Assembly: GCA_964401995.1 (NCBI GenBank)
Contig: CAYOAP010000016.1
Coordinates: 1-51,604, forward strand
Length of the DNA stretch: 51,604 bases
Direction of reading: 5' to 3'
Source: DATCBF01 sp964401995
Lineage (GTDB): Bacteria > Actinomycetota > Thermoleophilia > Solirubrobacterales > 70-9
The notes under the pieces were generated by a model, which did not search any database, was not told the origin of the DNA, and saw only the letters and a program-made list of their open reading frames with translations. Position numbers and translations under genes: made by a program. The first letter of the stretch is position 1, and each line of letters begins with the position of its first letter. Below are positions 22,886 to 32,600 of this stretch, piece by piece.

Positions 22886-25816
22886 ATGCTTGCCTTGGCC
22901 CAGGAGCAGGAGCGCGCCGTCGCCCACGGCGAGGGTCCCCTGCTGGTGCTGGGCGGCGCGGGGACCGGCAAGACCGAGGTGCTCTCCCGCCGCCTCGCCC
23001 GCCTGGCCGCTGAGGGCATCGGACCCGAGCAGGTTCTGGTCATCGCTTCAACCCGGGCGACGGCGACCCGCCTTCGCAAACGGGCAGAGGTGCTGCTGGA
23101 GGGACCCTACGAGGAGCTCTGGATCGGGACCTGGGAGACGGTCGGCGAGCGGCTGCTGCGCGAGCACTCCGACGCCGCCGGCCTCGACCCCTTCTTCAAC
23201 GTGCTCGGCCCGGCCGAGCGCCTGGCGATGCTGCTCGACCGGCTCGAGGAGCTGCCGCTGCGCCGGCACGAGATCCGCGGCAACCCGGCCGGCCTGCTGG
23301 CCCGCCTGCTGGCACGGATCGACGGCCTCAAGGCCGAAGCCGTCGGCCCCGAGGCGCTCGTCTCCCGCGCGGCCGAGTTGGAGGCGGCGGCGCGCGATGC
23401 CGCTGGGCTCGAGGCGGCGCGGCGCGAGCGCGAGTTTGCCGAGCTCTTCGCCGCCCACGATCGCATCCTCGCCACCGCCGGCAGCCTCGACAGCGGCGAT
23501 GTCTTCCTCGCGCTCAACTGCCTGCTCTGCGACCGCGCCGACGCCCGCGGTGAAATCGCCGAGCGCTTCCCCTTCGTGATGGTTGACGAGCTGGAGGAGA
23601 CGACGCCCTCACAGCGGGGGATCCTGGCGGCGCTGTCCGGGGACAACGCCAACCACCTCTACGGGCTGGAGGCCGGCGGCGGCCTCGATGATGGCTGGTT
23701 CCACGAGGTCCACCCCGATGGCGAGGTGCTGGAGCTGGAGCGCAGGTTCCGCTCGCCGGCGACCCGCTTCTGGTCCTGCCGCAACGAGCGGGCGCAGGCG
23801 CAGGCCGTCGCCCGCGAGGTCGAGCACCTGCTGGCGGCGGGGACCGCGCCGGAGGCGATCTGCATCCTCGTCGACGAGCCCGCCCGCCACGGCGGCGCGG
23901 TCGCGGCGGCGATGGAGGAGCGCGGCATCCCCTTCCACCTCTCCGGGCCGGAGGCGCTGTTCCAGCGGCCGGAGGTGCGCGACGCGATCGCCTGGCTGCG
24001 GGTGCTCGCCGATCCCGACGACTCGGCCGCGGCGGCGCGGGCGCTGACCCGGCCCCCGATCGAGCTGCGCTCCACCGACCTGGCGCGCCTGACGACGATC
24101 GCCCGCCGGCGCAAGCTCGACATGGTCTCGGCCTGCGAGGCGGCGCTCGACAGCCCCCAGATCCCGCCCGAGGCGCGCGAGCGGATCCAGTCCTTCCTCA
24201 AGCTCTACCGCGCCGCCTCGGCGGCGCTGGAGGAGCGCCGCGCCGACGTCTTCGTCCGCCGCTTGATCGAGCGGGTCGGGCTGCGGCGGCAGCGGCTCTT
24301 CGCCGCCCAGCCGGAGGTGGCCGAGCGCCTGCTCGGGCTCTCGCGCCTGGCCGAGCTGGCCTCAGCCTGGGCACGGCGCGAGCCACACGGCTCGACCCGC
24401 GGCTTCGTCCGCTACCTGAGCGCCGTTGCTGACGCCGGGGTCGAGCCCGCCGGCGGCGCGGAACCGCCCTCGCCCGGATCGGTCCAGGGCCTCGCTTTCG
24501 GCGCGGTCAAGGGGATGGAGTTCGACCAGGTCTTCGTCTTGGGGCTGGAGCGCGACGCCGGAATCGAGCGGATCGGCCGGCCGGCCCGCAGCGGGATCGT
24601 CCTCTCCAGGGTCGAGCGCGATGACGAGGGCGACCAGCGTCCCTCTCCCTTCTACGAAGAGGCCCGCGCCGCGGCGGAGGCGGAGGAGGAGATCCACGAG
24701 GAGGAGATGTTCGGGCCGGCCGAGGGCCTGCACGCCACCTACCGGGCGCTGCGCGAGGAGGTGCTGGAGGCCTCCTGGCGGGCGGGCCGCGAGCTCTCCG
24801 AGCCTCGCCTCGACACCGCGATCGACGTCAACCGGGCGATCGCCCGCTATCTGGAGCTGCTGAAACTTGCGGCACTCGCCCAGCGGCCGGGGGACGAGGC
24901 GACGGCCGAGGCAATCGAGGCGGTCAACGGGCTCTTGCGCCAGGTCGCGACAACCGAGCAGCAGGCCGAGCTCGATGCCTCGACGCTCGACTCCTACCTG
25001 CTCGATTCCGAGCGCGAGCGCGGCAGCCGCCGCGCGCTGATCGCCGCCCGCCACGAGCCCTCGCTGGAGGCCTTCCTGCCGCGGCGGGGCGATGGCGCGC
25101 TCAACCTCTCGGCCTCCGATCTCGACCTCTACCTGACCTGCCCGCTGAAGTACAAGTTCGCCCGCGTCTTCGGGATCCCGCAGGAGCCGACGATCAACCA
25201 GCGTTTCGGGATCCTGATCCACAACGTGCTCGAGCGCTTCCACAAGGAAGACGGCGATGGCGAGGACGGGCTGGTGCGGCTGATGGGGCTGTTCGAGTCG
25301 GGCTGGCGGCGGACCGGGTTCGGCTCGACCGACGACGAGCTGCAGTACCGCGAGCGGGCCCGCGAGGCGATGCGCCTGTACTGGGAGAACGAGAGCGCAT
25401 CCGAGAGCGAGCCGGTCTGGCTGGAGCGCAAGTTCGACTTCCAGATCGGCGAGCACCACGTGCGCGGCCGGGTCGACCGGGTCGACCGCCTTCCCGATGG
25501 CGGCTACGAGCTGATCGACTACAAGACGGGCCAGCGCCGGACCGCGGCGCAGCTGGAGAGCGACCTGCAGCTGGCGCTCTACCGGATCGCCGCCCGCGAG
25601 GCCTGGGACCTGGAAGCGAACACCGGCAGCTACTACTACGTGCTCGACGCCGAGAAGGTGGCGGCGCCGACCAAGCCCGACGACGCCGAGCGGGTCGAGC
25701 GCACCGTCCTCCAGGTCGGCGAGGGCGTGCTCGGCCAGGACTTCGAGCCGCGGCCCTCGCCAGCAGTCTGCAGCTGGTGCGATTACCGGCTGATCTGTCC
25801 TGCGGCTGAGAGCTGA
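22886..25816 (+). CDS. UvrD/Rep-family helicase-like protein with C-terminal RecB-type Fe-S nuclease domain
   Basis: 976 residues, in the arrangement of AddB/AdnAB-type recombination nucleases. Motor region: Walker A VLGGAGTGKTE; motif II VMVDELEETTPSQ (Asp-Glu kept, the usual QD replaced); motif IV-like LERRFRSP; motif V VKGMEFDQVFVLG. I cannot find motif VI (normally RRLLYVALTRA), so ATPase activity is doubtful. Nuclease region: SASDLDLYLTCPLKYKF, GRVDRVD and ELIDYKTGQ with catalytic Asp and Lys. One Cys in LTCPLKY plus three in VCSWCDYRLIC are set to hold an Fe-S cluster as in AddB and Cas4. It probably works with another helicase encoded elsewhere in double-strand break repair. Confidence 0.85.
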   Translation: MLALAQEQERAVAHGEGPLLVLGGAGTGKTEVLSRRLARLAAEGIGPEQVLVIASTRATATRLRKRAEVLLEGPYEELWIGTWETVGERLLREHSDAAGLDPFFNVLGPAERLAMLLDRLEELPLRRHEIRGNPAGLLARLLARIDGLKAEAVGPEALVSRAAELEAAARDAAGLEAARREREFAELFAAHDRILATAGSLDSGDVFLALNCLLCDRADARGEIAERFPFVMVDELEETTPSQRGILAALSGDNANHLYGLEAGGGLDDGWFHEVHPDGEVLELERRFRSPATRFWSCRNERAQAQAVAREVEHLLAAGTAPEAICILVDEPARHGGAVAAAMEERGIPFHLSGPEALFQRPEVRDAIAWLRVLADPDDSAAAARALTRPPIELRSTDLARLTTIARRRKLDMVSACEAALDSPQIPPEARERIQSFLKLYRAASAALEERRADVFVRRLIERVGLRRQRLFAAQPEVAERLLGLSRLAELASAWARREPHGSTRGFVRYLSAVADAGVEPAGGAEPPSPGSVQGLAFGAVKGMEFDQVFVLGLERDAGIERIGRPARSGIVLSRVERDDEGDQRPSPFYEEARAAAEAEEEIHEEEMFGPAEGLHATYRALREEVLEASWRAGRELSEPRLDTAIDVNRAIARYLELLKLAALAQRPGDEATAEAIEAVNGLLRQVATTEQQAELDASTLDSYLLDSERERGSRRALIAARHEPSLEAFLPRRGDGALNLSASDLDLYLTCPLKYKFARVFGIPQEPTINQRFGILIHNVLERFHKEDGDGEDGLVRLMGLFESGWRRTGFGSTDDELQYRERAREAMRLYWENESASESEPVWLERKFDFQIGEHHVRGRVDRVDRLPDGGYELIDYKTGQRRTAAQLESDLQLALYRIAAREAWDLEANTGSYYYVLDAEKVAAPTKPDDAERVERTVLQVGEGVLGQDFEPRPSPAVCSWCDYRLICPAAES

Positions 25817-25828
25817 GGACGAGGCGGA

Positions 25829-26692
25829 CTAGCTGCCCTGCTGGCGCAGGAAGCGCTGAAACTCCCTGGCGATCGTGTCGGCTGAGGGGAGGATCGCGCC
25901 ATCCTGGTCGAGCTGCTCGACCTGCTCGGCCTCGATCCGCTCGACCAGCTCCTCGATTTCGGGATTGGCGGCGACGGCGCGGCCGATCTGCTCTTCGTAG
26001 GTGGCGCTCTCCTCTTCCAGCTCGGAGGCGTCGACGGCGATCCCGGTCAGCCCTTCGAGCCGGCGCAGCAGGGCCAGCGCCGCCTTCGGGTTGGGGACGG
26101 CGGCGACGTAGTGGGGCACCGCCGCCCAGAGCGAGGCCGAGGTCATCCCGACCTGGCGGCAGGAGTCGTGGACGACGCCGGTGATCCCGGTCGGCCCCTC
26201 GTAGCTGGAGCGCTGCAGGTCGAGTTCGGCGACCAGGTCCTCGTCGGAGGCGAGGCCGGTGATCGGCACCGGCAGGGTGTGTGAGACCTCAGCGATCAGC
26301 GCTCCCAGGGTGATCACCATCTCGACCCCGAGGGTCTCGGCCGCCATCGCGATCGTTTCCGAGAAGGTGCGCCAGCGCAGGTTCGGCTCGGTCCCGTCGA
26401 GCAGGACCAGGTCGCGGTCGGCGCCGGGGACGCGGGCGGCGATCAGGTTGTTCTCGGGCCAGTCGATCTTGCGCGCCTGGCCGTCGGTGAGGGTGATCGT
26501 CGGCCGCGTCGACTGGAAGTCGAAGTAGTCCTCGGGGTCGATCTGGGCGATCAGCTCGGCGTCAAGCGAATCGGCGACCGCCGCCAGGGCTGTCGATGCG
26601 GCGGCGGCGGCGTCGTTCCAGCCACGAAAGGAGCAGACGAGGATCGGCGAGCGAAGCTGCGGCACATCGCCTTCCCAAGAGAGTGAATCCAC
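25829..26692 (-). CDS. PAC2-family protein (proteasome assembly chaperone-like)
   Basis: 287 residues. The N-terminal PILVCSFRGWNDAAAAAS, the PEDYFDFQSTRP stretch and VITLGALIAEVSHT are characteristic of actinobacterial PAC2/DUF75 proteins such as Rv2125 (from memory). The family is related to proteasome assembly chaperones; a role in bacterial proteasome biogenesis is plausible but unproven. The C-terminus is acidic and helical (IEELVERIEAEQVEQLDQDG). Start GTG 26692. arfB and the TauE-like genes lie upstream on the same strand, 48 bp away. Confidence 0.88.
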   Translation of the reverse strand: MDSLSWEGDVPQLRSPILVCSFRGWNDAAAAASTALAAVADSLDAELIAQIDPEDYFDFQSTRPTITLTDGQARKIDWPENNLIAARVPGADRDLVLLDGTEPNLRWRTFSETIAMAAETLGVEMVITLGALIAEVSHTLPVPITGLASDEDLVAELDLQRSSYEGPTGITGVVHDSCRQVGMTSASLWAAVPHYVAAVPNPKAALALLRRLEGLTGIAVDASELEEESATYEEQIGRAVAANPEIEELVERIEAEQVEQLDQDGAILPSADTIAREFQRFLRQQGS

Positions 26693-26740
26693 CGTCTGAG
26701 CGTAGACGATGGCGGGCGTCGCGCCCAGCGTTTCAGGGGC

Positions 26741-27151
26741 TCAATCGAGATCGGGAGGACGGCGGCCGCGCTTGCGCTCGGCCCGCTTGCGCTTCGAGTC
26801 GAGCCGGCGCTCGCGAGCGCCGCGGCTGGGCCGCGTCTTGCGCCGGTGGGGCGCGACCTCGAGCGCGCCGGCCAGCTTCTCGCCCAGCCGTTCCAGCGCC
26901 AGCTCGCGGTTGCGGGCCTGGCCGCGCGCGTCCTGCGCCACGGCGGTGACCAGCGGGCCGATGCGCGCTTCGATCAGGCCGCGCTGGGAGTCACTCAGCG
27001 ACGAGGACGCGGCGGCGTCGAAGACGGCTTCGATCCGCGAGGCGGTGACGTTCGCGTGCTGGCCGCCGGGGCCCGAGGAGCGACTGGCCCGCAGCTCGAT
27101 CTCGCGCAGCGGGATCGAGAGCGCGGCGTTGACTTTGAGCCGCTCTTCCAT
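26741..27151 (-). CDS. arfB: Peptidyl-tRNA hydrolase / ribosome rescue factor ArfB
   Basis: Rescues ribosomes stalled on messages lacking a stop codon by hydrolysing peptidyl-tRNA. 136 residues, near E. coli ArfB/YaeJ (140). The catalytic GGQ lies in RSSGPGGQHANVTASR. A basic C-terminal tail (SKRKRAERKRGRR), which in the family enters the empty mRNA channel, is present. It starts 2 bp after the stop of the second TauE-like gene and is probably the last gene of that three-gene unit. Confidence 0.92.
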   Translation of the reverse strand: MEERLKVNAALSIPLREIELRASRSSGPGGQHANVTASRIEAVFDAAASSSLSDSQRGLIEARIGPLVTAVAQDARGQARNRELALERLGEKLAGALEVAPHRRKTRPSRGARERRLDSKRKRAERKRGRRPPDLD

Positions 27152-27153
27152 CG

Positions 27154-27528
27154 CTACGCGGGCGGGGTCGAGAAGGCGCGGCGCAGAAGCTGGACGGCCA
27201 TGAACAGCGCCAGCGCGGCGAAGGACAGCTGCAGCACCCGCTCGGAGACATGGTTGGCGACAGCGACGCCGATCAGGACGCCAACCGGAGAGAGGACGCC
27301 GATCACGATCGCGTTGCGGACGTTGACGTTGCCGTAGGAGTTCTGGCGGATCGCGCCGACCAGGGCGACGATCACGATCATCAGCAGCGAGGTCGACTCG
27401 CCCTCGACCTGGGAGAGGCCGAGGAAGATCGTCAGCGCGGGGACGAAGAGGACGCCGCCGCCGACGCCGACCAGGCCGCCGGCGAGGCCGCCGCAGACGG
27501 CGATCAGGATTGCGAGGACCTCGTTCAC
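27154..27528 (-). CDS. Half-size TauE/SafE (TSUP) membrane protein, second
   Basis: 124 residues with about four transmembrane helices and the TSUP signature GGLAGGLVGVGGGVLFVPAL. Full TSUP permeases are about 250 residues with two such repeats; this gene encodes one. It overlaps the upstream half-size gene by 4 nt, so the two are probably made in equal amounts and form a heteromeric carrier for a sulfur-containing or organic anion (inference). arfB follows after 2 bp. Confidence 0.85.
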   Translation of the reverse strand: MNEVLAILIAVCGGLAGGLVGVGGGVLFVPALTIFLGLSQVEGESTSLLMIVIVALVGAIRQNSYGNVNVRNAIVIGVLSPVGVLIGVAVANHVSERVLQLSFAALALFMAVQLLRRAFSTPPA

Positions 27529-27890
27529 GGGATGATCAACTCGATCGCGATCCCGATCAGGAGCACGGCAAAGAGCAGCGAGACGGCGCGCTGGGAGATC
27601 CGCTGCTGGATCGCCGTGCCCATCACCACGCCGACCACCGCCGGGATCGCCAGCAACAGGCCGGTGACGACGTGGACGTTGCCGTAGATGCCGCCCTGGG
27701 CGAGCGCGCCGAGCATCCCGATCAGGACGATCGCGGCGAGGCTGGTGCCAGTGGCGAGCCGCTCGCCGTAGCCGAACCAGAAGATCAGCAGCGGCACGAT
27801 CACGGTGCCGCCGCCGACGCCGAAAAGGCCGCTGAAGACGCCGGCCAGGGTGCCGATCGCGGCTAGTTTCAGGGTTTCGTCAGAGGGCAT
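27525..27890 (-). CDS. Half-size TauE/SafE (TSUP) membrane protein, first
   Basis: 121 residues with about four helices and the repeat signature GVFSGLFGVGGGTVIVPLLI. It pairs with the downstream half-size gene through a 4-nt overlap. The two repeats are clearly related (GVGGG plus a hydrophobic run, a TS pair, then YGNV). No frameshift is needed to explain the split, since each has its own start and stop. It is divergent from otsB with only 9 bp between start codons, so at least one promoter must lie inside the other gene. Confidence 0.85.
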   Translation of the reverse strand: MPSDETLKLAAIGTLAGVFSGLFGVGGGTVIVPLLIFWFGYGERLATGTSLAAIVLIGMLGALAQGGIYGNVHVVTGLLLAIPAVVGVVMGTAIQQRISQRAVSLLFAVLLIGIAIELIIP

Positions 27891-27899
27891 TAGGGAGTC

Positions 27900-28751
27900 G
27901 TGGAGGAGTTGGCCGCGATACTAGATGGCGTGTCTCGCGATTCCGGAACACGGAACAGCGCAGCGCGGACAGCTCTGCTCGCTCCGCTCCTCGCCGACCG
28001 CGCGCACACGGCGATCCTGACCGACGTCGACGGCACCCTCGCGCCGATCGCGGCTCGTCCCGAGCAGGCAGCGGTTCCCGCGCAGGCAAGGGCGCTGCTG
28101 GAGCGGCTCTGCGAGAGCTACGGCATGGTCGGCTGCATCTCCGGGCGGCGGGCAGCCGAGGCGAAGCGGCTGGTCGGGCTCGACCGGGTGGCCTACGCCG
28201 GCAACCACGGGCTGGAGCTGTTGCTGCCGGGGGAGGACCAGGTGCGGCCGGATCCCTCGCTTGCCGGCCGCGAGCGGGCGGCGGCGGACTTCCTGGCGAC
28301 GCTTGACGCCGAGGAGCTGGCCGTGGCCGGCATCCGGGTCGAGGACAAGGGCCCAATCCAGGGCCTGCACTGGCGCGGGGCCGAGGATGAGCGCGCCGGT
28401 GAGGCGCGCGCGCATGAAATTGGAGTCGAGGCGGGCCGGGCCGGCCTCGAGCCGCGCTGGGGCCGCAAAGTTTTGGAGCTGCGCCCGGTCGGCGGCGGTG
28501 GCAAGGACGCCGCGGTGGCGGGGCTGCTGGCGATGGATGGAGTGACGGCGGCGATCTACGCCGGTGACGACCGCACCGACCTCGACGCCTTCCGCCGCTT
28601 GCGCGAGCTGCGTGAGAGCGGTGAGCTGGCGACGGCGGTCTGCGTCGGGGTCGTCTCGCCCGAAGCGCCACCGGAGCTGCCGGAAGAGTCCGACCTGCTC
28701 GTCGACGGACCCGACGGCTGGCTCCAGATCCTCGAATCCTTGGCGGAGTAA
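27900..28751 (+). CDS. otsB: Trehalose-6-phosphate phosphatase
   Basis: HAD-superfamily phosphatase releasing trehalose from trehalose-6-phosphate. 283 residues. HAD motif I is AILTDVDGTLAPIA (nucleophile Asp about 42), then CISGRRAAEA, NHGLELL, the KDAAVAGLLA lysine region and motif IV YAGDDRTDLDAF. No OtsA synthase is nearby. The first start is GTG 27900; a later start before the HAD motif is possible given the crowded divergent junction. The next gene follows after 3 bp and is probably cotranscribed. Confidence 0.93.
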   Translation: MEELAAILDGVSRDSGTRNSAARTALLAPLLADRAHTAILTDVDGTLAPIAARPEQAAVPAQARALLERLCESYGMVGCISGRRAAEAKRLVGLDRVAYAGNHGLELLLPGEDQVRPDPSLAGRERAAADFLATLDAEELAVAGIRVEDKGPIQGLHWRGAEDERAGEARAHEIGVEAGRAGLEPRWGRKVLELRPVGGGGKDAAVAGLLAMDGVTAAIYAGDDRTDLDAFRRLRELRESGELATAVCVGVVSPEAPPELPEESDLLVDGPDGWLQILESLAE

Positions 28752-28754
28752 CGA

Positions 28755-29273
28755 GTGCCTTATACGGACCTGCTGCGCCTGACCGTCTTCCTCACCGCCG
28801 CCGAGGCAACCGCGCTCGGCGCGATCTCCGCGCTCGCGGCAAGCCGCGAAAACCAGAGCACGACGATCGTCATCGCCGCGGCCTGGTGGCTGGCTTCGGT
28901 CGTGATCGGCATCTACCTCGGACGGCCGCAGCGCTCCGCCGACGGCGTCCGCGAGGCCCTGGCCCAGGCCCGCACCGCGACCAGCCTCCCCCAGGAGGAC
29001 GGCGGCAGGATTGCGATCGGCCGCCTCTGGCCGATCGGCGTCACCGCCCTGGTCGCCGGAGTCCTCGGCATCTTCTTCCCCGGCGTCGCCGTGATCGGCG
29101 CCGGCTACGCCCTCCTCGTCTCCCTCGCCTGGCACAACCGCGAGGCCGCGGTCCTCGCGATCGAGCAGCGCGACGGGGTCAAGTTCTACGTCGTCCCAAC
29201 CCCAGCCCTGCGCCCGATCAAGCTGGTGCGAACGCCGGGCCTGCGGAGCGATCGGCTGCGGGCACCCGCTTAG
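28755..29273 (+). CDS. Small integral membrane protein (unknown)
   Basis: 172 residues from GTG 28755, 3 bp after otsB. Predicted helices at about 8-28, 37-56 and 92-125 (IGVTALVAGVLGIFFPGVAVIGAGYALLV is one or two), followed by a conserved-looking cytoplasmic stretch LAIEQRDGVKFYVVPTPALRPIKLVRTPG. No family recognised. Coupling to otsB suggests the two are made together, without indicating a function. Confidence 0.7.
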   Translation: MPYTDLLRLTVFLTAAEATALGAISALAASRENQSTTIVIAAAWWLASVVIGIYLGRPQRSADGVREALAQARTATSLPQEDGGRIAIGRLWPIGVTALVAGVLGIFFPGVAVIGAGYALLVSLAWHNREAAVLAIEQRDGVKFYVVPTPALRPIKLVRTPGLRSDRLRAPA

Positions 29274-29320
29274 CCCGGCCCAAGAATCCGGCGGCGGCGA
29301 CTCGCCAGATACGGCGCGCA

Positions 29321-29656
29321 CTAGCCGCCGAGAGCCCACATCAACATATCGCCGGCCATGCGTTCTGGGCTGCACACACGCCTACCCTCCTCATCAAAGA
29401 AATTGTCGCTCTTCCAGAATGGGTAAACCGACCAACCCTCAAGGTCGCGAACACGGTCAAAACACCGAATCCGCATCAAGGTGTCGGGGTATTCGCCTTT
29501 GAGCTCAACCTCAAGAACCAAGGGGTTGGGCTCCTTGTTCTTAGCCAGGCGATAAAGCCGGTCTGCCTCAGCGGCGTATTCTCGCACCAGCTCAAGTAAA
29601 TAGTTCTCAAAGGCCTTGCGATCAATCTCATCAAAGTTTCCGCGCACCACCGGCAT
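29321..29656 (-). CDS. Small protein downstream of LamG toxin candidate; likely immunity protein
   Basis: 111 residues from ATG 29656, or 113 from TTG 29662, which would overlap the upstream stop by 4 nt. Cytoplasmic, with no signal peptide, rich in both charges (IDRKAFENYLLELVREYAAEADRLYRL, then VELKGEYPDTLMRIRCFDRV). I do not recognise a family. Its position directly behind the toxin-like C-terminus, its size and its low GC (26 of 60 bases in 29581-29640) are what immunity genes of polymorphic toxins show. The function is inferred from context only. Confidence 0.6.
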   Translation of the reverse strand: MPVVRGNFDEIDRKAFENYLLELVREYAAEADRLYRLAKNKEPNPLVLEVELKGEYPDTLMRIRCFDRVRDLEGWSVYPFWKSDNFFDEEGRRVCSPERMAGDMLMWALGG

Positions 29657-29658
29657 TA

Positions 29659-32600
29659 TCAACCCACTTTATTAAACGACGTCACAATTCCCCGGGGTGC
29701 GGGATCGGTTTCATCTGCATCAAAATCCACAACAACTACCCGCGTACACGCGACCCCTCCCAACCCCTCAGCCAGGTCTGGCAACTCATATACAAAATTG
29801 CCATTTTTCCCTTCAGAGGGAGACAGGTCGCCCTCCAAGGCCAATGCAGTCTCGACCTTGTCCAATGGACTCCATCCGTGCTTTGCCACGATATGTCGAT
29901 ATCCCCAGCCGTCCCAGCTATCGACATACCAAGGAGTTTCTTCCGGACGCTTAGAAGGAATCCAGGAAGTCAGGCCGTAGTGGAGATAAATGCTCGTTGA
30001 TTCAAAACCTTCTGGGCGGACTGTTATGTCAAATGGAGTTTCATAGTATTTTGCGAACGGTTCAGGGCTAGAATTTCCTTCTGGATTCTGGTATTTGGCA
30101 CCATCGGACCGATCACATCGATGGTTTTCTTTTCTTTTTCTAACTCGAGGATCAGGGTAGTTCTGAGGCTCCAACTCATGGTTGATAAACCGATTGAGGA
30201 CGGGGTACGCTACGCCGTCAAGCCGGACTTCCACACCATCCTGCAGCTCTTCCGCAGTCGGAACTTCAGGCTGGTTTAGGCCATCGTACAGAAGGGGTTC
30301 AATGTCGGGACAGATTCTTATCTCCCCACATTTGACAACTTCAAAAGGTTCCCAGAGGACATAGTTTCGATATTTGGACACTCCACAGAAGGAAGCCCCG
30401 TTCCAACCGGGAGCATATATGGGACTCCCGCCACCGAATATCTCAATCTCGCATGCTCCTGTGTCAGTAACCCGTCCCGTGTCCCCAGTTGCAAGTCCCC
30501 AAGCCGCTGGAGTGTAGGCATTCCCAGTGAGATCGGACAACACCATATGTCCAGGGGGGGCGACATACCAATGGTCAGCTAGGAAGCTTTCGCTTTCACC
30601 TTCAGGGGAATCTTCGTCAAAAAAGACGCCCCAGATTGCTGATCCAACTTCCCAGCCAACCCATCCGGCGCCAGCGCCGAGTGTTAGCTCGGGGGCCGCA
30701 GCCCAATCCCAAGTGCCAGTGTCTGCCAACAGGGAGTCAAGCTCGGAGTGCAACTCAGCGGAAGTTGGCAGGTCAAAGGATGTAGATACATCCCACTCAG
30801 CCGTATACCAGTCGTCGACTACGCCTGAAGGTTCAACGCTTGGTACCGCTCGCGGCGAGTTCTCGGCCACTAAACCCGCTACATCCATCAGGTTTTCGGA
30901 TTTCAAGCCAAGCTTCAGCGGCGGATCCGTGTAGCCAGCCGCTACGTGCTTGATTTCCGTATCCCGGTCCTCTTCTATTTCGTCTTTGCCAAGCACTGCG
31001 TCATAGAGCCGCACCTCGTCGATCCGCCCGTCGAAGTGCTCGCCGAAGACTTCGTTGCCGCCGATCTGCAGGGCGCCGTCGGTTTTCTTGACGGCGACGG
31101 AGTCTTCGGTATCTACGAGTTCGCCGTCAACATAGAGGCGCATCTCGTCGCCGTCGGAGGTCAGCGCCAGATGCGACCAGGCTTCCTGCGGCAGCGGTGA
31201 TTCGCCGGTGATGTTGTTGTAGGCCGCTTCGTCTTTTGCGATGTAGGCGGCGGGGGCTTCTCCCCCGCCCTGGCCGTAGAGCAGGTAGCCGAAGGGGAGG
31301 CCTTCACCCGAGTCCTCCTTCGCGATCACCGAAGCCCAGTTGTGTTCTTCATCTGGGCGCACCCAGGCCTCCAGGGTGAAGCCTTCGGTGAAATCGAGGT
31401 CGTCGCTGTCGGGGATCGTGAGCAGGTCATTTTCGCCGTCGAATTCAAGGGCGGAGCCATATTTGCCTTCTTCGGTCCATTCGGCGCCGTGAATCGTTCC
31501 GTCGTGTTCCTCCACGGAGTCGTGGGCAACTTCACCTTCGCCCTCGTCAAAAGAGAGGGCGGCCGTGGGTTTTGGCGCAGGCGCCGCTTCTATCGCCGTG
31601 TCGCGGCCTTCTGCGATGTCTCCGGCCCCCAGCACCTGGCCGTAGAGCCGCACCTCGTCGATCCGCCCATCGAAGTGCTCGCCGAAGACTTCGTTGCCGC
31701 CGATCTGCAGGGCGCCGTCGCTGGCCTCGGCCGGCAGCGAAGGAACGGCTTCAGCAAGTTTGCCGTCGACATAGAGGCGCATCTCCTCCCCGTCAGAGGT
31801 GAGAGCTAGGTGCGACCAAGCTTCCGAGGGGAGTGCTTCGGGCCCCGCGATGCCGGTGTATTTTTCCGCGTCTTCTTCAGCGACGTAGCCAACTGGGGCT
31901 TCTCCTCCGCCCTGGGCGTAGAGCTGATAGCCGAAGAACCCGCTCGAGGTCTCCTTGGTGATCACCGAGTCCCATTCATGGGGCCCATCGGGCCTGACCC
32001 AGGCCTCCAGGGTGAAGCCTTCGGTGAAGTCGAGGTCGTTGCTGTCGGGGATGGTGAGGATGTCGTTTTCCCCGTCGAATTCGAGAGCTGAGCCGTATTT
32101 GCCGGCTTCAGCCCAGGCCGCGCCGTGGATCCTGCCGTCGTGGCTGCCGGCGGAGTCGCGGGCGAATTCGCCTTTCCCCTCGTCGAAGGAGAGGGCGGCC
32201 GTGGGCTCGGGCGCAGCAGCAAGCCCAATGGGGGCGCTCTCGTCTTCTTCGATCCCGGCTTCCCCAAGCGCTTCGCTGTAGAGGCGGACCTCGTCGATCT
32301 TGCCCTCGAAGTGCTCGCCCCAGATTTCATTGCCTCCGATCTGCAGGGCGCCGTTGGAGATAAGGAGGGGAAGGGCCGAGCCAGTTTCGTCGAGTTTGCC
32401 GTCGATATAGAGACGGGAGTGTTCGTTGTCGGAGGTGAGGGCGACATGGGTCCAGGTGTTCAGCGGCAGCGGCGCCGAGCCGTTGACGCCGGTTTCGGCC
32501 GCTTCGACGCTGGTCAGATAGGCGGAAGGAACTTCGCCTGGGTTCTGGGCATAGAGCAGGAAGCTGTAAGGAAGTTCGCCTGAGGGGTCTTCCTTGGCGA

